NCBI RefSeq assembly: GCF_003479605.1
Contig: NZ_QUHR01000003.1
Location: 186,001 to 250,000, forward strand
Direction of reading: 5' to 3'
From: Roseburia sp. AF12-17LB
GTDB lineage: Bacteria; Bacillota; Clostridia; Lachnospirales; Lachnospiraceae
DNA: 64,000 nt
This document shows, piece by piece, positions 36,443-46,499 of this stretch. A model generated the notes under the pieces. It was not told the DNA's origin and ran no database searches. It was given only the letters and a program-made list of their open reading frames with translations. The position numbers and the translations under genes are program-made. The first letter of the stretch is position 1. Each line of letters begins with the position of its first letter.

Positions 36443-38374
36443 TTATAATTGTTCCAGTGTGCTCTTTACACTATTTGCGGCACTTAAAATCACATTGGAC
36501 GATGCTGCAATCTCCTCCGTTGCTGCGGCAAGATTCTGAATCCGGTTACCGGTATCATTTACAACATTTGCCAGCTCATCTGCATCTTTGATAATCTCCA
36601 CAATGGATTCTTTTACCTTTGCCTGGCTCTCTGTACTCCGGGATGCCGTATCCTTGGAATTCATGGCCAGTTTATTTATCTCATCTGCAACTACTGCAAA
36701 ACCTCTTCCCGCCTCTCCTGCACGGGCTGCTTCGATATTGGCATTCAATGCCAGAAGGTTAGTCTGTGCAGCAATGGAGACTACTTCCTGATTATTCTCT
36801 GCCATAGATTCCAACAGCATATCAATCTCCTGCATTCTGCCAGTCAGCTTCTCACAGAATTCAGACACATTACCAATTTCCTCTGATACTGCACTGCATT
36901 CCGTCGCATTACTTTCGTTTCCATTCACCATATCATCCACAGAATCATAGAGTGATACAAACAAGTCATTGACTGTCTCCACCGTTGTTTTAATATTCTC
37001 CTGCTGTTTCTCCACTGCATCTTTTTCTGCCTTGATTTCATCAGCAAGTTCTAATGCTCTCTTCTTCTCTTCCTCTACGGTATCCTTTACAAAATGAATA
37101 CAATTTTCCTTCTTATTGAAGCCATTATAAATAGCCAATGCCATCTTTTCACAGCTTTCATAGCCACAGCATTCACAGTCAATGCATCTTGCTTCCTTAG
37201 TCTTCTTGCCCATCTCATCATAAATCTGATTCAGTTCCTCTGTAGACGGAAGTTTATAATTACACTCTTCGGAGCAGTCTGTATATTTTCTAAGATAATT
37301 CTCCAGTTTTAATTTTGAGAACTGCTTATTTAATTTTGCAAGCCGCTGTGCCGGAGTCAGTTTCCTTGACCATGCACTGTTCTTCGTATTCTTCTTACAG
37401 TTCTCCTGTATCTGATGGATATTATATAAAGCTTTATCTGTTCCTGCAATTTCCTCTTCAACACCGGTTCCGTAAATACAACCCATTCCACAGTTTAATG
37501 CGTCAATGAATAATTCTTTATTCATGCCCTTTGCAATTTCTTCCTTATGCTCCTCTAAATAACGATATGTGTGTTTCTCTCCTTCTATCTGGCGTATATA
37601 TACATCGTCCCCTAAGAACCAGTATACATTTTCCTTCAAGCCACCCGGCATCGGATAGATGGAACCAAGTCCATATTCAATTTCATCACTGGCAAATGTG
37701 CCTGATATATTATGTTCTCTTACATATTTCATCAAATGGTCAAATGTCACATTATACGATACATAGCCTTCTGTATCCGGGTTATGAATCTCTGACCATT
37801 TTGCAACACACGGACTGATAAATGCCAGTTTATCTGTAATTCCCATCTCCTGCTTTGCATAAATTGCGCTGCACATCATCGGACTGTGTACCGGGAATAA
37901 CTTTGGAAGAAGCTCCGGTAAGTAGTGTTCAATATATCCCACAATTGCCGGACATGGCTGGGAAATTCCACCGGTAAAGTTGTATTTCTTTACATAATTA
38001 AGATATCCCCAGGTTGTAATGTCTGCACCGAAAGATACACTGATTATACGGTTCACTCCAAGATTCTTTAATCCTCCCAATACCCTCTCATAATCTTCAG
38101 GATAGTTTGCCTTGAACGCCGGAGCTAATAGTATGGATATTTTCTCACCTTTTGCAAGGTCTGCAAAGAATTGCTCCGTATCATCTTCAAACTCTCTTGC
38201 ACCATGCTTGCAGGCATCCATACATGCACCACAGCCAATACACCTTGCCGGATCTACCTGAATCCGCTCTGTTCCATCTTCTTCTGTTACTGCCACACAT
38301 GCCCCCGGACAAGGACACACGCGAATACATTTGTTACACCCAATACAGTTGTCATTGGTAAAAACCAGACTCAT
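36443..38374 (-). CDS. Soluble [FeFe]-hydrogenase-like chemoreceptor (H2/redox sensor)
   Basis: About 643 residues with no membrane helix. In order: two 4Fe-4S motifs ([17 protein letters not shown] and [14 protein letters not shown]); an iron-hydrogenase large-subunit domain (about 90-330) with L1 [10 protein letters not shown]2 [11 protein letters not shown] and L3 [12 protein letters not shown], so all four H-cluster Cys are present; a further Fe-S motif [12 protein letters not shown] (about 400); a coiled coil; and an MCP signalling hairpin (about 540-590) with [27 protein letters not shown] split across it. This is a cytoplasmic sensor that would relay hydrogen or redox state to CheA/CheW. 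The ATG at 38374 sits best to AAAGGGTGG. Confidence 0.88.
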   Translation of the reverse strand: MSLVFTNDNCIGCNKCIRVCPCPGACVAVTEEDGTERIQVDPARCIGCGACMDACKHGAREFEDDTEQFFADLAKGEKISILLAPAFKANYPEDYERVLGGLKNLGVNRIISVSFGADITTWGYLNYVKKYNFTGGISQPCPAIVGYIEHYLPELLPKLFPVHSPMMCSAIYAKQEMGITDKLAFISPCVAKWSEIHNPDTEGYVSYNVTFDHLMKYVREHNISGTFASDEIEYGLGSIYPMPGGLKENVYWFLGDDVYIRQIEGEKHTYRYLEEHKEEIAKGMNKELFIDALNCGMGCIYGTGVEEEIAGTDKALYNIHQIQENCKKNTKNSAWSRKLTPAQRLAKLNKQFSKLKLENYLRKYTDCSEECNYKLPSTEELNQIYDEMGKKTKEARCIDCECCGYESCEKMALAIYNGFNKKENCIHFVKDTVEEEKKRALELADEIKAEKDAVEKQQENIKTTVETVNDLFVSLYDSVDDMVNGNESNATECSAVSEEIGNVSEFCEKLTGRMQEIDMLLESMAENNQEVVSIAAQTNLLALNANIEAARAGEAGRGFAVVADEINKLAMNSKDTASRSTESQAKVKESIVEIIKDADELANVVNDTGNRIQNLAAATEEIAASSNVILSAANSVKSTLEQL

Positions 38375-38457
38375 TTCAAGCACCACCCTTTACTTATATT
38401 CATAAGCTACCTTTTTTCAATTTCAACAAATAATATCTCATATTTGTCTATTCGTTA

Positions 38458-38486
38458 ATAATATTATTTCTTAATAAAATTGTCAA
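38458..38486 (-). promoter_or_regulatory. Promoter of the hydrogenase-chemoreceptor gene
   Basis: On the minus strand: perfect -35 TTGACA (38481-38486), a 17-bp spacer and -10 TATTAT (38458-38463), about 85 bp before ATG 38374. Confidence 0.75.
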
Positions 38487-38590
38487 ATTTTCATGTTTTT
38501 ATATGATATATTCTTACGATTTCCCGCAATTTTCGACACTTTTTGAACAAGAAATAGCCCTTGCCTCTATTGTCCAACAGAAGTCTGTTG

Positions 38591-39166
38591 CTATTTCATC
38601 AGAAAATGCTCCCGCTCAGGGTATTGCTGCCGGAATGCTTCCAACGCAGCTTTCTGCAAAACTGCAAATTCCCTGTCCATATGAAATTTATGTGGCATTG
38701 TAAATGCAATTGCACTTATCTGCTCTGCTATTTTTTTAGCAATTCCTTCCTCTGACAGCTGTCCCATTCCAAATACGAAAGAGGTGAAACCTCTTCCCTT
38801 TTTACTCACATCCATAAATGTAAGAAACGTATTCTTTAATTCTGCCTGAAGTATCTCCTGTTCCACCCGGCTTCGGTTCTCTGCATCCAGAAGATATAAC
38901 CCATTTATGATTTCAACTGCCTGTTTCTTCCGCTGTCCCGAAAAATCTACTCCGGTACTTTCCGAAAGATATTTCATCTGCATCAGATAACCAATAAAGG
39001 TATCCTCTTTCTTTTTCTTCTTTCCATATCGAGCATATAAAAGCTGCTCCCGGAAAGTATCTCCTTCTGCTTGTTCCGTACACCCGTGCTTCTGCCATAG
39101 TTCCATTCTTTTTCCAGCATTAACTTCCTGATAAAAATCATTCAGCCACTTTGAATCTTCCTGCAT
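38591..39166 (-). CDS. Hypothetical cytosolic protein, 191 aa
   Basis: No family recognised with confidence. It is a charged, helical, soluble protein: N-terminal NDFYQEVNAGKRMELWQKHG, a Lys run (RYGKKKKKEDTF), then RKKQAVEIINGLY and a C-terminal helix ending EREHFLMK. It has no signal peptide or membrane segment. It follows the binding-protein gene by 18 bp on the same strand, so it may be the last gene of the sugar-sensing operon, though nothing in it suggests sugar binding. A single Cys rules out a zinc ribbon. Confidence 0.6.
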   Translation of the reverse strand: MQEDSKWLNDFYQEVNAGKRMELWQKHGCTEQAEGDTFREQLLYARYGKKKKKEDTFIGYLMQMKYLSESTGVDFSGQRKKQAVEIINGLYLLDAENRSRVEQEILQAELKNTFLTFMDVSKKGRGFTSFVFGMGQLSEEGIAKKIAEQISAIAFTMPHKFHMDREFAVLQKAALEAFRQQYPEREHFLMK

Positions 39167-39184
39167 AATATTTCCTCTTCGTCA

Positions 39185-40222
39185 CTATTTTATAAAATCT
39201 TCAACATTACTGATGTCAACTTTACGATACTGGGATACATAGTATTTTTCTTCCTGCAGGCTTTGTACTTCCTGATTCTTTCCATCATAAATGTCCACTG
39301 CAAGCCTTGCCATTTCTCCAGCCTGGTCTTCCTTGTCATTATATACGGTTCCCTGCATGGTTCCATTCTGTATTGCCTCTAATGCATCTTCCAATCCGTC
39401 AATACCAAATATAATCGGCCACTCCTGCCGGTTATAACCGGCATCTTTATAAGCTTCAATTGCCCCTAATGCCATTTCATCATTGTTGGAAATAACCATC
39501 TCCACTTCGGTCCCATACTGACTGATAATCTGATTCATTCTATTTTCCGCCTGTCCCCTGTTCCAGTCTGCAAACAGGTAGCTCAGTTTTTCCAGATTGA
39601 TTCCCTGTTCTATCAGTGTCTTTACCGAACTGTCTGTACGGCTGATGGCATCCTGATGTCCAGCCTCTCCCTCCAGTAAAATATACTGAATTCTCCCATC
39701 CTGATTCCTGTCAACCTCAGGATGATTCTTTATGTAATCTGCTGCAATTTCTCCCTGCATCTCGCCGGACTGTTTTGCCTCACATCCTACATAGTATAGT
39801 TGATTCCACTGCGACAAATCCTCCGGAACCGGTTCTCTGTTAAAGAAAATGACAGGGATATCATTCTGTCTTGCCAGTCTGATAACGGTTGTCGGATCCG
39901 TCCGGTCAACCAGATTTACACATAAAATATCACACCCGGCATCTATCATTTCTTCGACAATTTCATTCTGGGCTTTCTGATCATTATCTGCACTTCTGAC
40001 AGATGTTATAATCTTCCGTTCTTCTGTTTCCCGCTTCTTTAACTCTTCCTTCAGTTCATCCACCGTGGCGTTGATAAACGGGTCATCATGCGTATAGGTA
40101 ACTACACTCACCCTCAGTGTATTTTCTATCCGCTTTGTCTTCTGATTGCATCCGGGCAGCACCAGTATCAGTATTATCAGTGTTACCGTAACCGCCATTG
40201 TCCTTCTTCTTGTTCTACTCAT
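39185..40222 (-). CDS. MglB-like sugar-binding lipoprotein, normal domain order
   Basis: A 345-residue type-1 periplasmic-binding fold. The lipobox LVLPGC gives lipid anchoring. The domain order is standard: VSVVTYTHDDPFINATVDEL, then ILCVNLVDRTDPTTVIRLA, then IPVIFFNREP, DRNQDGRIQYILLEGEAGH (calcium-loop type) and MVISNNDEMALGAIEAY. It resembles galactose/glucose-binding MglB but is encoded far from mglA and next to a YesM/YesN pair, so it more likely presents sugar to the sensor than to the importer. It overlaps the next binding-protein gene by 8 bp. Confidence 0.85.
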   Translation of the reverse strand: MSRTRRRTMAVTVTLIILILVLPGCNQKTKRIENTLRVSVVTYTHDDPFINATVDELKEELKKRETEERKIITSVRSADNDQKAQNEIVEEMIDAGCDILCVNLVDRTDPTTVIRLARQNDIPVIFFNREPVPEDLSQWNQLYYVGCEAKQSGEMQGEIAADYIKNHPEVDRNQDGRIQYILLEGEAGHQDAISRTDSSVKTLIEQGINLEKLSYLFADWNRGQAENRMNQIISQYGTEVEMVISNNDEMALGAIEAYKDAGYNRQEWPIIFGIDGLEDALEAIQNGTMQGTVYNDKEDQAGEMARLAVDIYDGKNQEVQSLQEEKYYVSQYRKVDISNVEDFIK

Positions 40223-41180
40223 ATGAATACAAAAACCTTTCCAGATCTTTTGAATACAAATCTTCTTTATTGATTATTCTGACTTCTGTTTCACAACTGT
40301 TCATTTTGTAAAAGGAATGCCTTAGCTTTTTTGCAATCTCATTCATACTCTTATACCCCGTCTCATAATCATCTGGTACGACAAGACATTCTATATTCTG
40401 ATTATCTAATAACACAATTGCTTTTTCACTGCTTCCAACTCCATAAATCTTTGCACCGTGATACTTATTTTCTTCTGCAGCCTCACCCACTTCTTCTAAT
40501 GCCCAATTGTCCAGTATTACCAGATAATCTACCTGTTTCTTAGATGCAATAATCTCACTGGTGTTCTGGTTTCCCCTGGCATAATTGTACTCCCAGGAAA
40601 TTTCACAACCACTTCCCTCCAGTCCATCTTTTAACCCTGCAATTCTGTTCACATTTTCCTCTGTCTCTGCCTTTCCAAGAATGACACCGATTTTTTTATT
40701 CTCCAGTTGTTCTTCATCATCCTGTATTAACCGCTCCGCAAGCATCTGACCAATCTTATAATTATCCGGTTTTACCGTTGCATAACCAGATGGCTCTTCT
40801 GCGTAGGTATCCTCATTAATCAGTATAAACGGTTTCTCCCCCTGCAGCCGGTTTAGCATAGTCTTTGTTTCTTTTCCCGGAGCCGGACAGATTACAAATG
40901 CATCTACATTATTCTGCAGTTGTTCATTAATCAGTTCTTCTTCATCCTCCATGCTTTCAATTAAATCTGTATTACAAATGATCAGATGCAGATTATTATT
41001 TTCCGCAGACTGTTTTAACCCATTCAGCAATGCATCCCATCTCTTATCTCCGGAATCTTCCACAATAACCGCAACTCTTTTCATAGACTCATTATCTGAA
41101 AAAATCCTGATTATAAAAAATGCAGCCAGTACAATAAGCATCAGTTCTGTGAGGATAAAGGTAATCTTATTTTTTTTCAT
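40215..41180 (-). CDS. Membrane-anchored type-1 binding protein (sensor component)
   Basis: A 321-residue protein. One N-terminal helix (FILTELMLIVLAAFFIIRIF) with no lipobox Cys anchors it. Its extracellular part is a type-1 binding fold: VAVIVEDSGDKRWDALLNGL, AFVICPAPGKETKTMLNRL, KIGVILGKAETEENVNRIAGL, VDYLVILDNWALEEVG. Such anchored binding proteins pair with LytS/YesM kinases in three-component sugar sensing. It is translationally coupled on both sides, overlapping the YesM-type kinase and the MglB-like gene, which supports that role. Ligand unknown, presumably the Mgl sugar. Confidence 0.8.
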   Translation of the reverse strand: MKKNKITFILTELMLIVLAAFFIIRIFSDNESMKRVAVIVEDSGDKRWDALLNGLKQSAENNNLHLIICNTDLIESMEDEEELINEQLQNNVDAFVICPAPGKETKTMLNRLQGEKPFILINEDTYAEEPSGYATVKPDNYKIGQMLAERLIQDDEEQLENKKIGVILGKAETEENVNRIAGLKDGLEGSGCEISWEYNYARGNQNTSEIIASKKQVDYLVILDNWALEEVGEAAEENKYHGAKIYGVGSSEKAIVLLDNQNIECLVVPDDYETGYKSMNEIAKKLRHSFYKMNSCETEVRIINKEDLYSKDLERFLYSYE

Positions 41181-43047
41181 CTTCTACCCTCTCTCTTTTT
41201 CTGTTCTGATTTTCAAGTTCTCCACGTTTTTCCTCTGAATAAGGAATTGCCGGGATATGTATTACAGCCTTTGTTCCTTCATCCGGCTCACTGTAAATTT
41301 TTAATCCATATTCTTTGCCAAACATCAGTTGTATTCTGGTATGCACATTGATAAGCCCAACTCCCGAACCATGCTTTGGAACTTTTTCACTATTTGTCAG
41401 AAGATTATCAACCACTTCCTGGCTCATGCCCATTCCATTGTCCTCTACTGACAGGAAAATATCATTCCCTTTCTGCTCACCGCGGACAATAATTTTGCCA
41501 CCCTCATCTTCATCCATATTTCCTACTCCATAATAAATTGCATTTTCAAGCAATGGCTGTACTACCAGTTTTACAGTACAGCATTCCTCTACGTTTTTAT
41601 CAATCAGAAATTCCACCTGAAAACGGTCTTTATAACGAATCTGCTGTATGTTCATATAACTTTTGCTATGTTGTAATTCTTCCGAAATCCTTATCACTGT
41701 CTTTCCTTTTGAAAGACTGATGCGAAGCAGTTTTGCCAGTTCCGAAATCATAAAAACAGCTTCTTCATTCTTATTTGCCTCTACCATCCAGGTGATGGAT
41801 TCCAGTGTATTATAAAGAAAATGTGGATTAATCTGGCTTTGCAGTGCATCCATTTCACTTTTTCTCCGCTTATTCTGCTGCCGGATAATTTCTTCCATCA
41901 ATTGTTCTATCTGCTTATATGAATTTTGGACAGAATATGCCAGATGCCTTATCTCTGAAGCACCCCCTATATATATTTCAGTCTTTTCTCCTGTTTCATA
42001 AGACTTTACGGATTCATCCAATTTCAAAATCGGTTTCGAAATCTTTCTTGCCATAATTTTATTCACAACAAAAAGCATCATCAGAAGAATAATTGCCGTG
42101 GCAATTATATAATACCGGAACTTATTAATGCTTGCCGTCTGTACCCCCTCCGGTACAACTCCTACCAGTTTCCATCCGGTATAAGATAGACTGTTCACAA
42201 CTATATTACTTTTTACCCCATTCACAGAAATCTCATATGTACCATCTGCATAACCGGCAGCCGTACTGCTATCTTCTGTAAAAAATCCCCTGTCTATTTC
42301 TGCTTTTCTTGGGTGATAAAGAATTTCCCCATCATCTGTACATAAATAATAATACGTCTCTCCCGCTGCTTCATTCAGGTTATCTAAAACCTCTTCTATC
42401 ATGGAATACTTCATATCAACCAGCAATACTCCACTGTCCGGAGTGTCACCATGATTCATATCCACAAGACTGCTTAAAGACACCACCCAGTTATATTGAT
42501 ATGTCTCATTCTCAAACAAATCCTGTATATGGGGTGTTGATATATGTATATTTTCTATCTCATCTATAGCGCTTTTATACCAGTCCTGCTCTGTTACTTT
42601 CTGATTCTTTTCTCTGGTAGCTACTGGTTCTGCTGCAATAATTTTCCCATCACTGTCATAAAGGGCCATACTCTGCAGCTTATCATTATTTACTTCATAC
42701 AACAGACTGAACTGCCTGCTGAATTCCTGGTCAGAAATATCATATTCCTGTACGATATTATAATTAACAGCATTACAAATCTGTCTCATATTCCGCAATT
42801 CATTATTTACCTGATCCACTGTACTCTCTATCCGGCTTTCTGCATTGGAAATTGCGGTTTCTTTTACTGACATTTTAAAACGGCTATAAATCAGTAATCC
42901 CATAACTATTGTTGTAACAATGGTCATGGCAGAAAGAACTGTCATAAGCAGTGACTGTATATCCATCCAGGCTGAAATATTCTGCATCATATTTTGAATT
43001 GTATTCCTTTTTTCGTGCTTTTTCTTTCTGTTTTTTTTCTGATCCAT
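41167..43047 (-). CDS. Sensor histidine kinase, YesM/LytS family
   Basis: A 626-residue kinase. A helix (about 33-55), an extracellular dCache-like region (about 60-310) with QDWYKSAIDEIENIHISTPH, a second helix (about 312-332) and HAMP precede the His_kinase domain with SQINPHFLYNTLESITWMV (phospho-His). The ATPase domain has PLLENAIYYGVG and GSGVGLINVHTRIQLMFG. It is followed by two binding-protein genes by overlap and preceded by its YesN partner at 15 bp. This arrangement fits extracellular sugar sensing. Confidence 0.92.
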   Translation of the reverse strand: MDQKKNRKKKHEKRNTIQNMMQNISAWMDIQSLLMTVLSAMTIVTTIVMGLLIYSRFKMSVKETAISNAESRIESTVDQVNNELRNMRQICNAVNYNIVQEYDISDQEFSRQFSLLYEVNNDKLQSMALYDSDGKIIAAEPVATREKNQKVTEQDWYKSAIDEIENIHISTPHIQDLFENETYQYNWVVSLSSLVDMNHGDTPDSGVLLVDMKYSMIEEVLDNLNEAAGETYYYLCTDDGEILYHPRKAEIDRGFFTEDSSTAAGYADGTYEISVNGVKSNIVVNSLSYTGWKLVGVVPEGVQTASINKFRYYIIATAIILLMMLFVVNKIMARKISKPILKLDESVKSYETGEKTEIYIGGASEIRHLAYSVQNSYKQIEQLMEEIIRQQNKRRKSEMDALQSQINPHFLYNTLESITWMVEANKNEEAVFMISELAKLLRISLSKGKTVIRISEELQHSKSYMNIQQIRYKDRFQVEFLIDKNVEECCTVKLVVQPLLENAIYYGVGNMDEDEGGKIIVRGEQKGNDIFLSVEDNGMGMSQEVVDNLLTNSEKVPKHGSGVGLINVHTRIQLMFGKEYGLKIYSEPDEGTKAVIHIPAIPYSEEKRGELENQNRKRERVEDEKK

Positions 43048-43061
43048 ACCTCTCCATATTC

Positions 43062-44660
43062 CTATTCTGGTGATTTTCTGTATTTTGACGGAGATACTCC
43101 AAATTTCTTTTTAAACACATAACTGAAGTAATTTGCGTCCAGATACCCTACTTTTTCTCCAATTTCATAACTTTTATTATTGGTTTCTACAATAAGCCTG
43201 ACTGCGACATCCATCCGGTAATCCGTCAGATATGTAATAAAGGATTTCCCAGTTTCTTTTTTAAATATCGTTGAAAAATACGAATTGGATACACCAAGCA
43301 CTGAGCATACCGTATCCAGGGAAAAATCAGGTTCCATATAACGCTCTGCCACAACATTCTTTGCATCTGTAATCAGCCGCCTTGAAGTATTATTTCTTGC
43401 ACTTTTCAGTTTTTCACTAATTGCCACTGCTGCTTTTTTCATCCACTTCATCAGAGTTGCTTTATCCAGTTCCGGCACCTTTTCATAGAGATTTTCTTTT
43501 TCTTCAAAGAAATCATTAAAGTCCATAAAATTATTGGCGCAGAACCGGTAAAAAGCACCTACCATCTCCATAACTGATAAATGATACTGATTTACTGTGG
43601 CAGCACTTTTATGAAGTTTTTCCACTTCCCTCTCTACTGCTGACTCAATGTCTTTTACATTTCCAAGATAAATCGTTTTAAACAACTCATGCATTTTCGT
43701 ATCTTCTGACTGTACGGCTACCGTCTGCTCCCGTGGAACTACTTCCGCAATATTTATAGCCCTTGCAGTTCCATAAAGAACCCGGTAGGATACTGCTTTT
43801 CTTGCACCTTCATAAGAATTACTGATATTCAAAAGACTATCGCAATATCTTCCAACACCGGCCGTTACAACTGCACCAATCACACGGTTCGCCCATCTGC
43901 AGAATCTATCGCAAAAATCTGTCAGTTCTGTTGCCTTATCTTCTGAATCAAGCGATACTATCAAAACTGTATTCCCAAGATACATAAATTCCTGACAGTT
44001 GAGTTCTGATGCAATCCTTTCCTTTATTTCATGCTCGACAGACATGGATAACAACAATGGATTCATTCCTTCCGGCACATGGTGCTCTGAAGTATGAAAT
44101 ACCACGCTGCAATAATAGGGTCCCTCCAGTGGAATCTGATAGGCAGATAAAAATTTCTCATATTCTGTCTCATTTACCCTGCCTTCAATTAACGAAACAA
44201 AAAAATTCGTCCTTAGCACCGGAAGTGCATCCTGGAAATAATTTTGCAGTTTTTTAACATTTAATTTTTCTTCTCTTTCCCGGTTTAAAGTCTCTTTCAA
44301 TCTTTCCATGCAGTCAGATAATTCAACTGCATTTACCGGCTTTAACATATATTCTTCAATTTCCAGATGTACTGCCTCTTTGGCATATTCAAATTCATCA
44401 AATCCTGTAAAAATAATAATATGTATATTTGGATAATCATTATTTAACTTCTGCGCCAGTTCCAGGCCATTCATATAAGGCATTTTTATATCGGTTATCA
44501 CAACATCCGGCTGTATATTTTCTACCAGTTCCAGGGCTTTCACTCCATTGGTTGCACTGCCTGACACCTCAAAGCCCAGTCCATCCCAGTCCATCTTATG
44601 CTCCATTGCCTGGATTGCTTCTATTTCATCATCAACTAAAATCACTTTATACTTTTCCAT
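43062..44660 (-). CDS. AraC-type response regulator, YesN family
   Basis: About 532 residues. The receiver domain (about 1-125) has VILVDDEIEAIQAM, PDVVITDIKMPYMNGLEL and MLKPVNAVEL. A long middle region follows, with a C-terminal AraC double-helix domain: FSLDTVCSVLGVSNSYFSTIFKKETGKSF and VGYLDANYFSYVFKKKFGVSPSKYR. ATG 44660 is chosen because AGAGGAACGTCAT precedes it; an ATG seven codons earlier lacks a site. It likely activates mglB-mglA-mglC, whose promoter has a perfect -10 but a poor -35. Confidence 0.92.
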   Translation of the reverse strand: MEKYKVILVDDEIEAIQAMEHKMDWDGLGFEVSGSATNGVKALELVENIQPDVVITDIKMPYMNGLELAQKLNNDYPNIHIIIFTGFDEFEYAKEAVHLEIEEYMLKPVNAVELSDCMERLKETLNREREEKLNVKKLQNYFQDALPVLRTNFFVSLIEGRVNETEYEKFLSAYQIPLEGPYYCSVVFHTSEHHVPEGMNPLLLSMSVEHEIKERIASELNCQEFMYLGNTVLIVSLDSEDKATELTDFCDRFCRWANRVIGAVVTAGVGRYCDSLLNISNSYEGARKAVSYRVLYGTARAINIAEVVPREQTVAVQSEDTKMHELFKTIYLGNVKDIESAVEREVEKLHKSAATVNQYHLSVMEMVGAFYRFCANNFMDFNDFFEEKENLYEKVPELDKATLMKWMKKAAVAISEKLKSARNNTSRRLITDAKNVVAERYMEPDFSLDTVCSVLGVSNSYFSTIFKKETGKSFITYLTDYRMDVAVRLIVETNNKSYEIGEKVGYLDANYFSYVFKKKFGVSPSKYRKSPE

Positions 44661-44750
44661 ATGACGTTCCTCTTTCAGCATGTTCAGCTCTTTCTTCTCC
44701 TGCTCTTATTATATCAGACAAATGTCTTTTTCTGAATACCTGATATTGTT

Positions 44751-44790
44751 TAGGCCGTCCATTCATCTCTGGCGATGAGCGGGCGGCCTA
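44751..44790 (-). terminator. Hairpin between mglC and the yesN-type gene
   Basis: TAGGCCGCCC pairs with GGACGGCCTA, with an inner CTCATC/GATGAAT stem. No U-run follows on the minus strand, so it may slow, protect or partly end the mgl transcript rather than stop it fully. Confidence 0.5.
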
Positions 44791-44827
44791 TGGTGATTAT
44801 ATATGAATGATTCTGATTACGAATTAC

Positions 44828-46480
44828 TTATTTTTTCTGTACATATTTCAGACAGTCAAGTGTTACTGCTGCCAAAATGATGATTCCTTCGAAAATAAAC
44901 TGAAGATTTGTATCAATACCCAGAATGGTAAGGGAATATGTAAGGGATGTAAAGATAAGTACACCAGTTACAACTCCGGAAATCTTACCAATACCACCGG
45001 TAAAGGATACACCACCAACTACGCAGGCTGCAATAGCATCCATATCCCATCCTTGTCCATATGCTGCACTACCGGAACCAACCATTCTGTTACATTCCAG
45101 CCAGGAACCAAATCCATACAGGATACCTGCCAGAATAAATGCTCCTAATGTTACTTTAAATACTGATATACCGGAAACTGCTGCTGCTTCAGGATTTCCA
45201 CCAACCGCATACAGATTCTTACCAAATGTTGTTTTATTCCAGATGAACCATACTACGATAACTGCAACAACAGCCCAAAGGATAATTGTCGGGAATTTTC
45301 CAATCTGCGGAATAAACATAGCCGGGATTGCAGAATCAATAGCTCCGAAGGAAACACCTTTTGTTGCATATGTTACAAGTCCGAAAATAATCAGCATGTT
45401 TGCCATGGTTGAAATAAACGGATGCATCTTGAACTTCGCCATAAAGAAGCCTGCCAGCATAGAAAATGCTGTTGTAAGTACAATACAGACTGCCAATGCA
45501 AGAATTGCTCTTGCAGCAACCGGGATACCGGTAAAGTCAAAGATATGGCCAAATACACCACCTGTATTAATTCCGTTATGCATGATGATGGTTGCTGTTA
45601 CCATACCCATACCAACCATACGTCCAACAGAAAGGTCAGTACCTGTTAAAAGAATCAGTCCTGCAACACCTAATGCCAAGAACATTCTTGGTGAAGCCTG
45701 CTGCAGAATATTTAAGATGTTTGTCGTTGTCAGCAACTGTGTATTCTTTACAACCGGTGTAATAATACATAAAGCAATGAAGATTAAAATAATGACAATA
45801 TACAATCCATTTTTATAAAGGAACTGTGTGGTATTAAAGGTATATTTGTAATTTTCAAATTTCTGTGCTCTCTTCTGTGCAAATGTATATCTTGACATAC
45901 GGAGTAAGTCAATCAGATGATACTTATGTGCATATGCATCATGCTTTCTGTCCTTAATCTCCTGAAGTCTGGACTCATGTGCCATCTGGGCATCAAATAA
46001 TTTATTCTTATAAACATACTTCTCGTCTTTTTTCTCATCTGCATCGCTGAGTCTGCTCATATTCTGCTCATGCTCTGCTTTGATGGAAGCACATATCTTT
46101 TTGTATTCTGCATTTTCAGCTTCTTTCTCAGCTTTGCAGCTATCAGCAACTTTCTGATAGTAATCATTTTTATAATGTTTTGCAAGATAACCTTCTGCAT
46201 CTGCGATAAGTTTTGATACTTTGTCTTTATTCGAAGACTCTACCGCTTTTGCCTGTTCTAAGGCTTCCTTGTCCTTTGCAATCATTCTGCTCTTTTCTTC
46301 TTTTGTTAAATTCTTATTTTCCTTTACGATTGCAATGTGATTTTTTAAGCTGCGCACCTTATCTGAACCATCCTTACGAAGTTCATCAATCTGTGCCTGT
46401 ATTTTTCCTACATATTCATCAATCGGCTTCAAAAGCTCTGCCTCTGCAGCGGATGAAAGAATAATACTACTGTCTGCCAT
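44828..46480 (-). CDS. mglC: Galactose-type ABC permease with long N-terminal coiled coil
   Basis: About 550 residues, against roughly 330-350 for ordinary MglC. Residues 1 to about 220 are a soluble, Lys/Glu/Ala-rich helical extension (LKPIDEYVGKIQAQIDELRK, IAKDKEALEQAKAVESSNK, HESRLQEIKDRKHDAYAHK) with no known fold. The normal permease follows from about residue 225: GLILLTGTDLSVGRMVGMGMV, NLYAVGGNPEAAAVSGISV and AACVVGGVSFTGGIGKISG are BPD_transp_2 motifs. The ATG 46480 has GGAAGGAG eight bases before it. It overlaps the region just after mglA. The extension is predicted cytosolic and could contact MglA or another partner. Confidence 0.9.
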   Translation of the reverse strand: MADSSIILSSAAEAELLKPIDEYVGKIQAQIDELRKDGSDKVRSLKNHIAIVKENKNLTKEEKSRMIAKDKEALEQAKAVESSNKDKVSKLIADAEGYLAKHYKNDYYQKVADSCKAEKEAENAEYKKICASIKAEHEQNMSRLSDADEKKDEKYVYKNKLFDAQMAHESRLQEIKDRKHDAYAHKYHLIDLLRMSRYTFAQKRAQKFENYKYTFNTTQFLYKNGLYIVIILIFIALCIITPVVKNTQLLTTTNILNILQQASPRMFLALGVAGLILLTGTDLSVGRMVGMGMVTATIIMHNGINTGGVFGHIFDFTGIPVAARAILALAVCIVLTTAFSMLAGFFMAKFKMHPFISTMANMLIIFGLVTYATKGVSFGAIDSAIPAMFIPQIGKFPTIILWAVVAVIVVWFIWNKTTFGKNLYAVGGNPEAAAVSGISVFKVTLGAFILAGILYGFGSWLECNRMVGSGSAAYGQGWDMDAIAACVVGGVSFTGGIGKISGVVTGVLIFTSLTYSLTILGIDTNLQFIFEGIIILAAVTLDCLKYVQKK

Positions 46481-46499
46481 ATCCAATGCTCCTTCCTGA

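Noticed and set aside
39185..40222. Second complete Mgl importer
   Set aside because: No second ATPase or permease; linkage is with the kinase and anchored binding protein, so sensing is the better explanation.
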